A DNA stretch of 64,000 nucleotides from DASUBN01 sp036000105 (GCA_036000105.1 DASYGE010000012.1:682001-746000), one strand, 5' to 3'. Positions 25,282 to 33,773 are shown, counted from the first letter of the stretch. Notes: a model not told the origin generated them from the sequence alone. Program-made: numbers and translations.

Positions 25282-25872
25282 TCAGAATGCGTAGTTGAAG
25301 AATACACCCAAGCTGTTGCCGCTGACGGTGCCGCAACCGCCGGTGCAATTGCCGGAGGCCGTGTAACGGATGCTGGTGAGACGCACGCCGAACAGCCAGT
25401 ACTGGTACTGCAGCATAACGCCCGTGGCGTTGTTGAAGCTCACGTTGGGACCGAAGCCGTCCAGATCGAGGCGCGGCGAGAAGTGCTCGGTCACGCCGAA
25501 GCCTATGTGGTTGCGGCCGATGCTGTAGATCGCCAGCAGGTCCAGCGGGTAACGGGTGAAAGTCGTGGTGGCGTTGCTTGCGTTGACCGCCCAGTAATCG
25601 AACCCCAGGGTGGCCTTCAGGCTCCAGTCCGTGTCGGCGAGGTTCTGTTGCACGCCGAAATCGCCGAACAGGCCGTCGCCGGCGTAGATTGTCTGAGTGT
25701 CGCCGTTGGTATAGATGATAGTGGCGAGCTTGTCGCCGCCGCCGCTCAGGCCAGCATCCACCGTGAGTCTGGTGGTGCCCGGGGTGTAGCCGTCGTCGCC
25801 GAAGGCCTGGGCGGAGTTGAAGGCGAGGAGGCAGAGCGCGCCCGTGAGGGCGGCGAGGGTTCCCTTTAGCAT
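25282..25872 (-). CDS. Outer-membrane beta-barrel protein, tandem paralogue 2
   Basis: A 196-residue exported protein paralogous to the 24647 product: GYTPGTTRLTVDAGLSGGGDK, NLADTDWSLK, NHIGFGVTEHFSPRLDL and YQYWLFGVRLTSI align throughout, and it ends FFNYAF as an outer-membrane signal. A CTGGC motif corresponds to CTGSC in the partner. Start at 25872 is supported by AAGGAA upstream and the signal peptide; the longer frame from 25914 adds a charged stretch before it. The 35-bp gap suggests cotranscription. Confidence 0.83.
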   Translation of the reverse strand: MLKGTLAALTGALCLLAFNSAQAFGDDGYTPGTTRLTVDAGLSGGGDKLATIIYTNGDTQTIYAGDGLFGDFGVQQNLADTDWSLKATLGFDYWAVNASNATTTFTRYPLDLLAIYSIGRNHIGFGVTEHFSPRLDLDGFGPNVSFNNATGVMLQYQYWLFGVRLTSIRYTASGNCTGGCGTVSGNSLGVFFNYAF

Positions 25873-25955
25873 GCGAAATTCCTTTATTGGAGTACGGACG
25901 AAAAGCGCGCGCACTATACGGAAAGAGGCAGGGTAGCGGCAAGCCGAGGGCGGCT

Positions 25956-26384
25956 TCAGGCGGTGGTCGCCATGCTGGTCTCAGCCCAGTCCAGGATATG
26001 CCGGACCCGCGGCGTCACCATGGCCACCGCTTCCGCGTGCTTCACCCAGCGGTATTCCATGTGCTCGTGTATGCCGGTCTGGGGGTTGGCGGCCAGCGTC
26101 ACCTGCTCATGGGCGGTGCGGGCCAGGTAGTAACGTGCCACCTTGCCGTGGGCGTAAGGGGCGGTCTCGCGGAACACTTCACCCCAGGCGAACTCCAGGG
26201 CGTCTATGCCCGTCTCCTCGGCCACCTCGCGGCACGCCGCAGCGAGCGGCTCCTCGCCGCCCTCGACCATGCCCTTGGGGAAGTCCCAGTGCTTATAGGC
26301 GCGCAGCAAGAGGTAGCGCAGGCCCTCGGCGGTGTCTCGTACCACCACCACACCGGCCGACAGTCGTCTGCTAGTGGCGTCCAT
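25956..26384 (-). CDS. Nudix hydrolase, Ap4A-type
   Basis: A 142-residue Nudix hydrolase. The Nudix box runs from GMVEGG to REVAEETGI (G-x5-E-x7-REUxEExGU satisfied). The N-terminal AGVVVVRD and HWDFPKGMVEGGE fit the bis(5'-nucleosyl)-tetraphosphatase subgroup, which uses Mg to hydrolyse dinucleoside polyphosphates or cap-like ends. Substrate is inference. Independent unit between the outer-membrane pair and the diiron gene. Confidence 0.9.
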   Translation of the reverse strand: MDATSRRLSAGVVVVRDTAEGLRYLLLRAYKHWDFPKGMVEGGEEPLAAACREVAEETGIDALEFAWGEVFRETAPYAHGKVARYYLARTAHEQVTLAANPQTGIHEHMEYRWVKHAEAVAMVTPRVRHILDWAETSMATTA

Positions 26385-26444
26385 GGCCAGGAGTATATGA
26401 CGCCCGGCGCGCGTCTCGCGAGGCGCGTGACATAAGCCGGGAAC

Positions 26445-27293
26445 TCAGGCCGCGTGCGCCAGCTGCTTGCGGTATTGCTGCAGGTCGCGCACCGATTCGA
26501 GCTTGATCTTCAGGATCAGGGACAGGTTCTGCAGGATGCGCTCGATGACCCGGCTCTGCCAGCTGCGGTCGAAGTTGATCTGCTGGTTGAGCCAGCGTTC
26601 CATCCAGCCCGGTTCCGGCACGCGGCTCTGCACCGTGTCGTTGGGGAAGAGCTTCTTGTTCACGTGCAGGTTGGTGGGATGCAGCGCGTGGGAGGTGCGG
26701 ATGCTCGCCATGAGCACGCCCATGCGGGCGAAGGCCATGCGTGCCGTGTCGCCCTGTCTCTCGATGGCGCGTTCCATGAAGCGGCGGTAGCAACCGCCGT
26801 GGCGCGCCTCGTCCTGGGAGATGAGGCCGTAGATGTGTTTGATCACGGGTTCGGTGTGCCACTCGCTGGCGCACTGGTACCAGTGGGTGAGGCGGATCTC
26901 GCCGCAGAAATGCATCATCAGGGTCTCCAGCGGCGGCGCCGGATCGAACTCGAAACGCACCGCATGCAGCTCCGCCTCGGTCGGCAGCATGTCCGGCCGG
27001 AAGCGGCGCAGGTACTCCTGCAGCACCAGTGAGTGCTTCTGCTCCTCGTAGAACCAGATGGACATGAAGGCGGAGAAATCCGAATCCGCCTGGTTGTCGC
27101 GCAGGAACATCTCGGTGGCCGGCAGGGCCGACCACTCGGTGATGGCGTTCATCTTGATGGTATGGGCCTGCTCATCGCTGAGCCGGGCAGGGGCGAAATC
27201 ATGCCAGGGCACGTCCTTGTCCATGCTCCAGCGGAGCTTCTCCAGGGAGCGGAAGAGTTCGGGATAGAGCATCGTGCTTTTGTGTCGGGACAT
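26445..27293 (-). CDS. Ferritin-like diiron protein
   Basis: A 282-residue helical protein with a four-helix-bundle diiron site: Glu in NAITEWSALPATE, E-x-x-H in YEEQKHS, Glu in GEIRLTHWYQ and E-x-x-H in SQDEARHGG. This arrangement is that of the acyl-ACP desaturase and ferritin-like oxygenase superfamily. It is divergent from an FAD oxidoreductase-DUF1365-Cfa operon with 155 bp between, so a role in oxidising or desaturating a membrane lipid is plausible, but this is inferred from neighbours. Confidence 0.85.
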   Translation of the reverse strand: MSRHKSTMLYPELFRSLEKLRWSMDKDVPWHDFAPARLSDEQAHTIKMNAITEWSALPATEMFLRDNQADSDFSAFMSIWFYEEQKHSLVLQEYLRRFRPDMLPTEAELHAVRFEFDPAPPLETLMMHFCGEIRLTHWYQCASEWHTEPVIKHIYGLISQDEARHGGCYRRFMERAIERQGDTARMAFARMGVLMASIRTSHALHPTNLHVNKKLFPNDTVQSRVPEPGWMERWLNQQINFDRSWQSRVIERILQNLSLILKIKLESVRDLQQYRKQLAHAA

Positions 27294-27367
27294 GGACCTT
27301 GCCTTAAAGGGGATACGCCGGGGAGCGCCCCATAGAGGCGCGCCTCCATTCTAGGGACTTCCGCGTA

Positions 27368-27436
27368 TTACCGCTTAGTGACGGTAAGGGCAGCGGCCTG
27401 CCGGTATAAACCCTTTTGTTTACAACAAGTTATAAA
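27368..27436. promoter_or_regulatory. Divergent control region with two inverted repeats
   Basis: Between the diiron gene and the FAD oxidoreductase gene lie TTACCG-N8-CGGTAA (27368-27387) and TTGTT-TAC-AACAA (27416-27428). Two TATAAA sequences (27405-27410 and 27431-27436) are candidate -10 boxes on the plus strand. No good -35 box is seen, which would fit activator-dependent or alternative-sigma expression. Confidence 0.4.
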
Positions 27437-27448
27437 GAGCAGGGCGGC

Positions 27449-28768
27449 ATGAAGATAGCAGTCATCGGCAGCGGTATCTCGGGGCTGGCGGCCGCCTGGC
27501 TCCTGCGCAAGCACGCAGACGTGAGGGTGTATGAGAAGAACGCCTATGCCGGCGGGCACACCAACACCATCCAGGTACCCGGCGGGCCTGCGGTGGACAC
27601 GGGCTTCATCGTGTTCAACGAGTGCAACTATCCGGAGTTCGCCGCCATGCTGGGTCACCTCAAGGTGGCGAGCCAAGCCAGCGACATGTCTTTCGCCGCG
27701 TCCATCGGCGGCGGCCGGTTGGAATATGCCGGCGACAACCTCAACACGCTCTTCGCCCAGCGCTGGAACCTGTTCGATCGTTCCCACTGGCGCATGCTGC
27801 TGGACATCACCCGTTTCAACCGCGATGCGAAACGCGCCCTGGGTTCGGGCCTGGGAGCGGACCTCACCCTGGGTGAGTTCATCCTGCAGGGCCGCTATGG
27901 CGACGGGCTCAGCCGGCGTTATCTCCTGCCAATGGCCGCGGCCATCTGGTCCTGCCCCGTGGGCGCCATGCTCCAGTTCCCGGCGGCGAGTTTCCTCAAG
28001 TTCTTCGAGAACCACGGCCTGCTCGGCCTCATGGACCGGCCCCGCTGGCGCACCGTCAGCGGCGGCAGCCGCGAATACGTGAAGCAGCTGTTGGAAGGTC
28101 TGGGTGACCGCGTGCAACTCAACACGGCGGTGACCCAGGTGCGCCGTACGCCCGAGGGCGTGCGGGTGCGGGATGCCAGTGGCAACGAAGCACTCTATGA
28201 CCGGGTGGTGATGGCCGCCCACGGCGATGAGAGTCTCGCCATGCTGGCGGATGTCACGGCGGAGGAGCGCACGCTGCTCGGCGCGTTCCGCTACCAGGAG
28301 AACCGCGCCCTGCTGCATACCGATGCCGCATTGATGCCCAAGCGCCGCTCTGTATGGGCTTCTTGGAACTACCTAGCAGCAGAAACGGGGGAGGAGACTA
28401 AAGTCTCTGTGACGTATTGGATGAACCGTCTGCAAGGCCTGCCCGGTGATCGGGATTATTTCGTTACCCTCAATCCGCTCGCGGAGCCTGCGCCCGAGAG
28501 CGTCATCTACGACACTCTATATATGCACCCGGTGTTCACCCGGGAGGCCATGCGGGCCCAGGAGGAGTTGCCCGCCATCCAGGGGCGGTCTGGCATCTGG
28601 TTCTGCGGCGCCTGGTCCGGCTACGGCTTCCACGAAGACGGCCTGCGTTCCGCCACCCGTGCAGTGCGCACCATGGGCTACCCCATACCCTGGGAGCAGG
28701 TACCGGGGGTTGAGATCGATAGCGCTGCCATCCCGGTCTGGGGCAAACCCCTGGCGGAGCAGCAATGA
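27449..28768 (+). CDS. FAD/NAD(P)-binding oxidoreductase (amine-oxidase-like)
   Basis: A 439-residue flavoprotein with an N-terminal dinucleotide-binding fold (AVIGSGISGLAAAWLL, then acidic YEKNAYAGGHTNT). RTVSGGSREYVKQL and the C-terminal FCGAWSGYGFHEDGLRSA complete the FAD site, as in amine oxidase and phytoene-desaturase relatives. With DUF1365 and a Cfa-like methyltransferase it forms a conserved three-gene set known from many proteobacteria; in alphaproteobacteria such sets belong to the singlet-oxygen stress response. Start at 27449; stop overlaps the DUF1365 ATG by 4 bp. Confidence 0.9.
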   Translation: MKIAVIGSGISGLAAAWLLRKHADVRVYEKNAYAGGHTNTIQVPGGPAVDTGFIVFNECNYPEFAAMLGHLKVASQASDMSFAASIGGGRLEYAGDNLNTLFAQRWNLFDRSHWRMLLDITRFNRDAKRALGSGLGADLTLGEFILQGRYGDGLSRRYLLPMAAAIWSCPVGAMLQFPAASFLKFFENHGLLGLMDRPRWRTVSGGSREYVKQLLEGLGDRVQLNTAVTQVRRTPEGVRVRDASGNEALYDRVVMAAHGDESLAMLADVTAEERTLLGAFRYQENRALLHTDAALMPKRRSVWASWNYLAAETGEETKVSVTYWMNRLQGLPGDRDYFVTLNPLAEPAPESVIYDTLYMHPVFTREAMRAQEELPAIQGRSGIWFCGAWSGYGFHEDGLRSATRAVRTMGYPIPWEQVPGVEIDSAAIPVWGKPLAEQQ

Positions 28769-29685
28769 AGGAGAGCGCCCTCTATTTCGGTGCAGTGACG
28801 CACCAGCGCATGGGCCAGCTGAGCTACCGCTTCGTCTATAAGGTGTTCAGCCTGTATGCGGACGTGGATGCCTTGCCGGCCCTGCGCCGGCGGCTGCGTC
28901 TCTTCTCCCATAATCGCTTCAACCTCTTCAGCCTCTACGACCGGGATCATGGTCCCCGGGACGGTTCGGCACTCCGTCCCTGGCTGGAGCAGCTGCTCAA
29001 GACCCGGGGCATAGCGCTCGAGGGCGGCAGCATCCATCTGCTCTGTTTCCCACGGGTGCTGGGTTATGTGTTCAATCCCCTATGCGTCTGGTATTGCCGC
29101 CACCGGGACGGAAGCCTCCGGGCCATCGTCTGCGAAGTGCGCAACACCTTCGGTGAGATGCATCACTACGTGCTGGCCGCGGGCGGCAAGCCCATGGACT
29201 GGGATGCAGAGTACCGTGCCCGCAAGGTGTTCCATGTCTCGCCCTTCATCCAGCCGGAAGCGGAGTACCGTTTCCACTTCCAGGAACCGGCAGCGCACAT
29301 GCGCGTGTTCATCGATGAATATGCGATGCAGGGAAGCATCGAACGCGAACCGACCGCGTCCGTGGGCGGTTCGGCGGAGGCGAGTCCGGGCGTGTACCGG
29401 ACTCGTGGAGTTGTAAAATCCCAGGATGGGATTTTACAAAAGCATGGAGCTCCGCCTTTGGCGGAGCGTGTACCTTTGTTAAAGGCCTCCGTGGCGGGGC
29501 TACGCTTTCCCCTGACCGACGCTAAACTCTTATATATGTTCCTGCGCCTGCCCTTCATGACCTTGAAGATCATGGCCCTGATCCACTGGCAGGCCATCAG
29601 GATCTGGCTCAAGGGCGGCAAGTTCCACAAGATGCCCAAGAGCGGGTTGTATGCCGATGATCAGACGGTGAGCTTAGATGGATGA
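28765..29685 (+). CDS. DUF1365 protein carrying an in-frame palindromic insertion
   Basis: A 306-residue DUF1365 protein. N-terminal YFGAVTHQRMGQLSYRF, then FPRVLGYVFNPLCVWYC, EVRNTFGEMHHYVL and KVFHVSPF are family motifs, and the C-terminus has PFMTLKIMALIHWQAIRIWLKGG. Usual members are about 250-265 residues. Residues 197-237 interrupt the expected join between EREP and LLKASVAG and are encoded by a string of DNA hairpins (29353-29475), so the excess is explained by an inserted 123-bp element that keeps the frame. The gene overlaps both neighbours. Biochemical function of the family is unknown; it accompanies Cfa-type lipid methylation. Confidence 0.88.
   Translation: MKESALYFGAVTHQRMGQLSYRFVYKVFSLYADVDALPALRRRLRLFSHNRFNLFSLYDRDHGPRDGSALRPWLEQLLKTRGIALEGGSIHLLCFPRVLGYVFNPLCVWYCRHRDGSLRAIVCEVRNTFGEMHHYVLAAGGKPMDWDAEYRARKVFHVSPFIQPEAEYRFHFQEPAAHMRVFIDEYAMQGSIEREPTASVGGSAEASPGVYRTRGVVKSQDGILQKHGAPPLAERVPLLKASVAGLRFPLTDAKLLYMFLRLPFMTLKIMALIHWQAIRIWLKGGKFHKMPKSGLYADDQTVSLDG
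29346..29485. repeat. Cluster of perfect hairpins inside a coding sequence
   Basis: Successive palindromes: CGAACCG/CGGTTCG (29346-29352 with 29367-29373); CGAGTCCGG/CCGGACTCG (29381-29389 with 29397-29405); TTGTAAAATCCCA/TGGGATTTTACAA (29411-29423 with 29427-29439, loop GGA); GCTCCGCC/GGCGGAGC (29449-29456 with 29460-29467); CCTTT/AAAGG (29473-29485). About 123 bp appear to be an insertion in the DUF1365 gene, length divisible by three. Base composition within the third stem is strikingly AT-rich. This resembles a transposable palindromic element accepted as protein. Confidence 0.8.
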
Positions 29686-30889
29686 CGCAAGGAAAATGAC
29701 GATCGGAGTTGGTGGGGCTCAGCCGCCGGCTCTGCGCCTGTTGCTGAAGCTCCTGGCACGCATCCGCGTGGGCAAACTCAAGTTGGTGGCTCCCGACGGC
29801 AGCGTGTTCCTGTTCCAGGGCGAACCGGGACCGGAGGCCACCGTCATCCTGCGCCACGTGGATACGGCACGCCGGGTTATGTTCGGCGGCGACCTGGGGC
29901 TCGCCGAGGCTTATATGGATGGTCAGTGGGAGACGCCGGACCTGATGGCGTTCCTGGAACTGGGTCAGCGCAACATGCAGGCCTTGAGGGTGGATAAGCC
30001 GGGTCTGCTGCATCGTCTGCTGGATTCCCTGGTGCACGCGCTCCGGCGCAACACCCGCAGGGGTGCCCGACGCAACATCCAATCCCATTACGGTCTCGGC
30101 AACGCCTTCTACAAGCTCTGGCTGGACGAGACCCTCACTTATTCCTCGGCTGTCTTTGACGGACCTAGTCAGCCCCTGGCTGACGCCCAGCGAAACAAGT
30201 ACCAACATCTGCTGGATCTCTTGCAACTGAAACCCGAGCATCACCTCCTGGAGATCGGCTCCGGCTGGGGCGGCTTCGCTCTGCATGCGGCTCGGGAGAC
30301 TGGCTGCCGCGTCACCAGCATCACTCTCTCGGAAGAGCAGTTGAAGGAAGCCCGCGCCCGGGCAGAGGCGCAGGGCCTCGCCGATCGGGTGGAATTTGAA
30401 CTCATCGATTACCGGGACCTGCAAGGGCAGTTCGACCGCATCGTCTCCATCGAGATGTTCGAGGCAGTGGGCGAACGATACTGGGATGCCTACTTCAAGG
30501 CGGTCCATGATCGGCTCACCCCCGGCGGCCGCGCGGCCTTCCAGATCATCACCATCCGGGACGCCGCCTTCGAACGTTATCGGCGCACCGTGGATTTCAT
30601 CCAGCGCTATATCTTCCCCGGCGGCATGCTGGCTTCACCTTCGGTGTGGGAAGCGCATGTGGAGGCCGCCGGACTCAAGACCGAAGCGAAGCAGTTCTAT
30701 GGCGAGCACTATGCCCGCACGCTCAAGCTCTGGGACGCCCGGGTCCGCAGCGTGGGACCTGAGATCGGGCGCCTCGGTTTCGACGAGCGCTTCCTGCGCA
30801 TGTGGCATTACTACCTCGCCTATTGCCACGCTGGATTTGCAACAAAGCACGTCGACTTGATGCAGACGGTACTTACCCGAGCCGACTGA
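29678..30889 (+). CDS. Cyclopropane-fatty-acyl-phospholipid synthase family methyltransferase
   Basis: A 403-residue SAM-dependent enzyme of the Cfa/CmaA family, which adds a methylene or methyl group to unsaturated acyl chains of phospholipids. The SAM motif is LLEIGSGWGGFALHAA; SHYGLGNAFYKLWLD and TYSSAVF form the substrate-facing start of the catalytic domain; FQIITI and YIFPGGMLAS are family-typical. The N-terminal 110 residues are the lipid-binding domain. It overlaps DUF1365 by 8 bp. With the FAD protein it may make a modified (methylated, then oxidised) fatty acid rather than a simple cyclopropane. Confidence 0.92.
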   Translation: MDDARKMTIGVGGAQPPALRLLLKLLARIRVGKLKLVAPDGSVFLFQGEPGPEATVILRHVDTARRVMFGGDLGLAEAYMDGQWETPDLMAFLELGQRNMQALRVDKPGLLHRLLDSLVHALRRNTRRGARRNIQSHYGLGNAFYKLWLDETLTYSSAVFDGPSQPLADAQRNKYQHLLDLLQLKPEHHLLEIGSGWGGFALHAARETGCRVTSITLSEEQLKEARARAEAQGLADRVEFELIDYRDLQGQFDRIVSIEMFEAVGERYWDAYFKAVHDRLTPGGRAAFQIITIRDAAFERYRRTVDFIQRYIFPGGMLASPSVWEAHVEAAGLKTEAKQFYGEHYARTLKLWDARVRSVGPEIGRLGFDERFLRMWHYYLAYCHAGFATKHVDLMQTVLTRAD

Positions 30890-30908
30890 AGCCAAGTATC
30901 ATTGGCGG

Positions 30909-31601
30909 ATGAAGACTCTGTTAGCTATACGTCATGTTCCCTTCGAGGATCTCGATTCCTACGCGCTCCAACTCGCGGATGCGGGCTACGCCATCCGTTA
31001 CGTGGATGCGCCCACGGCGGATTTCGCGGCGCTGGCGAAGCAGCCCTGGGATCTCCTGGTGGTGCTGGGCGGCCCCATCGGCGTGAACGACGGCGCGGAT
31101 TTCCCCTTCATCGCCCCGGAGCTCAAGTTCGTGGAAGCGCGCCTGAAGTCCGGCGCGCCGACACTCGGTATCTGCCTCGGCAGCCAGTTCATCGCCCGGG
31201 CCCTGGGTGCCAAGGTCTACCGCATCAAGAGCGTGGAAGTGGGCTGGAAGGCCTTGAAGCTCACGGACGCCGGCCGCGACTCGCCCCTGAAGCATCTCTC
31301 ATCCCCGGTGTTCCACTGGCATGGGGAAGTCTCCGATCTGCCGGCGGGCGCCACCAGCCTCGCCTACACGGATATCACGCCTCACCAGGGGTTCACTTGG
31401 GGCACAGCCACCCTCGCCATGCAGTTCCACCCGGAAGTGAGCGCCCGGGGCCTGGAGCAGTGGTATGTGGGGAATTCCGGGGAGCTTAAGGAGCTGGATC
31501 TCAAACCCGGCGAGCTGCGCCGCGCCAGCATTGCCCATGCGGCCGCCATGCATGCCCAGGCGGCGGCTCTATTGAAAGAGTGGCTCGCCACCATCGGTTG
31601 A
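30909..31601 (+). CDS. Class I glutamine amidotransferase (GMP-synthase-like domain)
   Basis: A 230-residue stand-alone GATase1 domain. The nucleophile elbow is TLGICLGSQ (Cys89) and the His-Glu pair lies in AMQFHPEVS. The oxyanion strand is VVLGGPIGVND. Such free-standing domains hydrolyse glutamine or gamma-glutamyl compounds, or act in detoxification; the partner is unknown. It starts 19 bp after the Cfa-like gene and lies 3 bp before a lipoprotein gene. Confidence 0.9.
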   Translation: MKTLLAIRHVPFEDLDSYALQLADAGYAIRYVDAPTADFAALAKQPWDLLVVLGGPIGVNDGADFPFIAPELKFVEARLKSGAPTLGICLGSQFIARALGAKVYRIKSVEVGWKALKLTDAGRDSPLKHLSSPVFHWHGEVSDLPAGATSLAYTDITPHQGFTWGTATLAMQFHPEVSARGLEQWYVGNSGELKELDLKPGELRRASIAHAAAMHAQAAALLKEWLATIG

Positions 31602-31604
31602 TCC

Positions 31605-32039
31605 ATGAAGATAACCATCCGCATCGCCCTGTCCTCGACACTCCTACTCGCCATCGCAGGATGCGATCCCTTTGATTCGGCAGCAGTGAAGCACGACCTG
31701 GGGAGCTGTCGTGCCGTCGCCTCCAGCCTGGACGCTGCCCAATCACAACAGATCACCGACGCTATCCAGCCGGTGATCGTCAAGGACGGGTTGTTAAGAC
31801 AGGACTGCGGCAGCGAGCGGACAGCGGACGATAAGGGCAGGTATATCGCCTGCTATGGGGCGATGAAAGGGAAGGGCCGATATTCTTTTGATGTCGCTGT
31901 CATCGAGTTTGATCGCCCCGAACATCTCGAGATAGTGTTGTGGGGTTGGACGAACCAGATCAAGCAGCACTCCGGTGAGACGCTTGGCGAGTTCTCAGAG
32001 GCTTTACGGCCTGTGTTCACAGGGTGGTCCTGCACCTGA
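31605..32039 (+). CDS. Lipoprotein of unknown function
   Basis: A 144-residue lipoprotein with lipobox AIAGC (Cys at residue 20). The mature domain contains three further cysteines (GSCRAVASS, RQDCGSER, IACYGAM) and a short GRYSFDVAVIEF strand pair. No family recognised. It begins 3 bp after the amidotransferase stop, without a strong ribosome site of its own, so coupling is likely. It converges with the patatin-like gene. Confidence 0.78.
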   Translation: MKITIRIALSSTLLLAIAGCDPFDSAAVKHDLGSCRAVASSLDAAQSQQITDAIQPVIVKDGLLRQDCGSERTADDKGRYIACYGAMKGKGRYSFDVAVIEFDRPEHLEIVLWGWTNQIKQHSGETLGEFSEALRPVFTGWSCT

Positions 32040-32059
32040 ATGGAAGCGAGTTTAACTCT

Positions 32060-33292
32060 CTACTGCTTCCCCGCCGTCTCGTCCTCGTACTCCACCCCCG
32101 GCGGCTGCTTCTGCCAGGCGGTGTCCGCATGCGTGCCCAGGAAAAATCCCACGTCGTAGAGCTCGCTCATGTAGACGGGGTCGAAGAGTTCCTTGGATTT
32201 CGCGGTGAAGGAATCCGGGATATACACCAGGTTGAAGTCCATCCCGTCGCGCACGGCGGCGACGTACAGGCGGTAGAGGTCGCCTAAGCCCTGGTACTTG
32301 GTGAAGGTCTCCAGGGAGCGACGGGTGAGGCCGAAGAGGCTGAGTTCCTGCGGATCGTATTGCGGTACGATCTTGCCGTTCCTCAGCACGTAGAGCCGGC
32401 GCTGCAGGTGATGGCTGTTGAACTCGTCTATCAGGCTGCGCTTCAGTTTGAGAGGGTAGATGAACACCTGCGACACCAGTCCGCCGTCCGCATGGATCTC
32501 GTCGTAATGCTTGCCTCCCGCTTCCACGCCGATGAACACCGGCTCGAAGATGCCCGGCACCGAGACGGAGGCCAGGATGATCTTCTGGATCAGCTTCAGC
32601 GCGTCCGGGTTGCCGCTGCTCGCGATGGCACCGATGTCCCAGATCACGCCCCGTTGGGCTTCCATGTTGGTGGTGCCGATGAAGAGCCGCTTGCCCTTCT
32701 TGTGCTCCTCGGCGATGGCGGCCACGACCTCCGGGGTGATGTTCTCGTCGATCATCTTCACCAGCGGTTTGTTGTCCGTGACCGCGAGACCGCCGGTGAG
32801 ACCTTCCAGCAGGACGAACAGGCCGCTCTCGAAGATGCCGGTGGTGTGGGTGTTGGTATAGAGGGTGCGCAGCTTGCTGTCGTATTGCGGGCCGATGAAC
32901 ACGAAGGGCGCGATGAGCGCCCCGGTGCTGATGCCGGTCACCATCGCGAAATCGGGGCGGCTGCCGCTCGCCGACCAGCCGGAGAGGAAGCCTGCGCCGA
33001 AGGCGCCGTCATCGCCGCCGCCGGAGATGGCGAGGTAGTTCAGGGGCGGGTAGGCGCCATGGGCCTGGTAGTAATCAGCATGGGCCGCCTGGTACTCATC
33101 AAGCCGCTCGCTGATGATGGCACCGGCGAAGGAGGGGGCCTCGTCCGCCCAGAAACGGATGTCCGCCGGGAAACCCGTGACCACCGCCTGCGATGACTCA
33201 GCGGCCGGCACCGGATGATGCTCAGGCACGCTGGAGCAGGCGCTCAAGGCCATGAGCGCCGCAGCCAGCAATATCAGACTTGGAAGCCGCAT
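32060..33292 (-). CDS. Patatin-like phospholipase lipoprotein
   Basis: A 410-residue lipoprotein (lipobox ALSAC, Cys19) with a patatin domain. The oxyanion loop is AISGGGDDGAFGAG (about 88-101), the nucleophile elbow GISTGALIAP (Ser122), and the dyad aspartate is in IHADGGLV. Family members hydrolyse phospholipids; this one would face the periplasm or sit in the outer membrane. TTNMEAQRGVIWDIG is conserved in this bacterial lipoprotein subgroup. Start supported by the lipobox. Confidence 0.9.
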   Translation of the reverse strand: MRLPSLILLAAALMALSACSSVPEHHPVPAAESSQAVVTGFPADIRFWADEAPSFAGAIISERLDEYQAAHADYYQAHGAYPPLNYLAISGGGDDGAFGAGFLSGWSASGSRPDFAMVTGISTGALIAPFVFIGPQYDSKLRTLYTNTHTTGIFESGLFVLLEGLTGGLAVTDNKPLVKMIDENITPEVVAAIAEEHKKGKRLFIGTTNMEAQRGVIWDIGAIASSGNPDALKLIQKIILASVSVPGIFEPVFIGVEAGGKHYDEIHADGGLVSQVFIYPLKLKRSLIDEFNSHHLQRRLYVLRNGKIVPQYDPQELSLFGLTRRSLETFTKYQGLGDLYRLYVAAVRDGMDFNLVYIPDSFTAKSKELFDPVYMSELYDVGFFLGTHADTAWQKQPPGVEYEDETAGKQ

Positions 33293-33368
33293 GGGTCGCC
33301 CGCCGGTTCCAGGTTGCTCAGTCAGCCGTGGAGTATATCTCCACCCATGCTCACGGGCATCAGGTGGT

Positions 33369-33773
33369 TTACGCAGGCCTCTTCATGTTGAGGAAGAGGT
33401 TCACGGCGAACAGCACGATCACGAGACCCATGGCTCCGCCCAGCCCGCCCGCCACGGGTTCGAGCGACGTGTGGCCGGCATACAGGGCGAACAGCACGAG
33501 CATCAGCGGCGGCAGCACCAGGTTGTGCAGCCAGAAGTGCGCGATGCCGAGCTTGCTGCCGCCGGCCCGCGGATAGCGCTCGTAGATGAGCCCCGCCAGC
33601 GCCATGGTGACCCAGCCGAGCAGGTTCACATGGGCGTGCACCGGTGCGTACTGGAATGCGTGGGTCGCGCCCATGAAGGCCCCGAGGCCGATACCCACCA
33701 CGAGATAGGTCACCGCGACCAGTATCCAGATGCGCGCCATCCGCGCGCCGCGTGCTTCGATGTTCGTGGCCAT
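33369..33773 (-). CDS. Small haem-copper oxidase subunit I-like membrane protein
   Basis: A 134-residue membrane protein with four hydrophobic segments (about 13-35, 45-65, 75-95 and 105-128). YAPVHAHVNLLGWVTMALAGLIYERYP resembles the helix-II haem-ligand region of NorB/CcoN-type oxidase subunits (HxH..LLGW), but the protein is only four helices long and lacks the remaining histidine ligands. Databases often label such proteins as cytochrome oxidase; a full oxidase is not possible. It may bind one haem. Start at 33773 sits before the hydrophobic N-terminus. Confidence 0.75.
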   Translation of the reverse strand: MATNIEARGARMARIWILVAVTYLVVGIGLGAFMGATHAFQYAPVHAHVNLLGWVTMALAGLIYERYPRAGGSKLGIAHFWLHNLVLPPLMLVLFALYAGHTSLEPVAGGLGGAMGLVIVLFAVNLFLNMKRPA

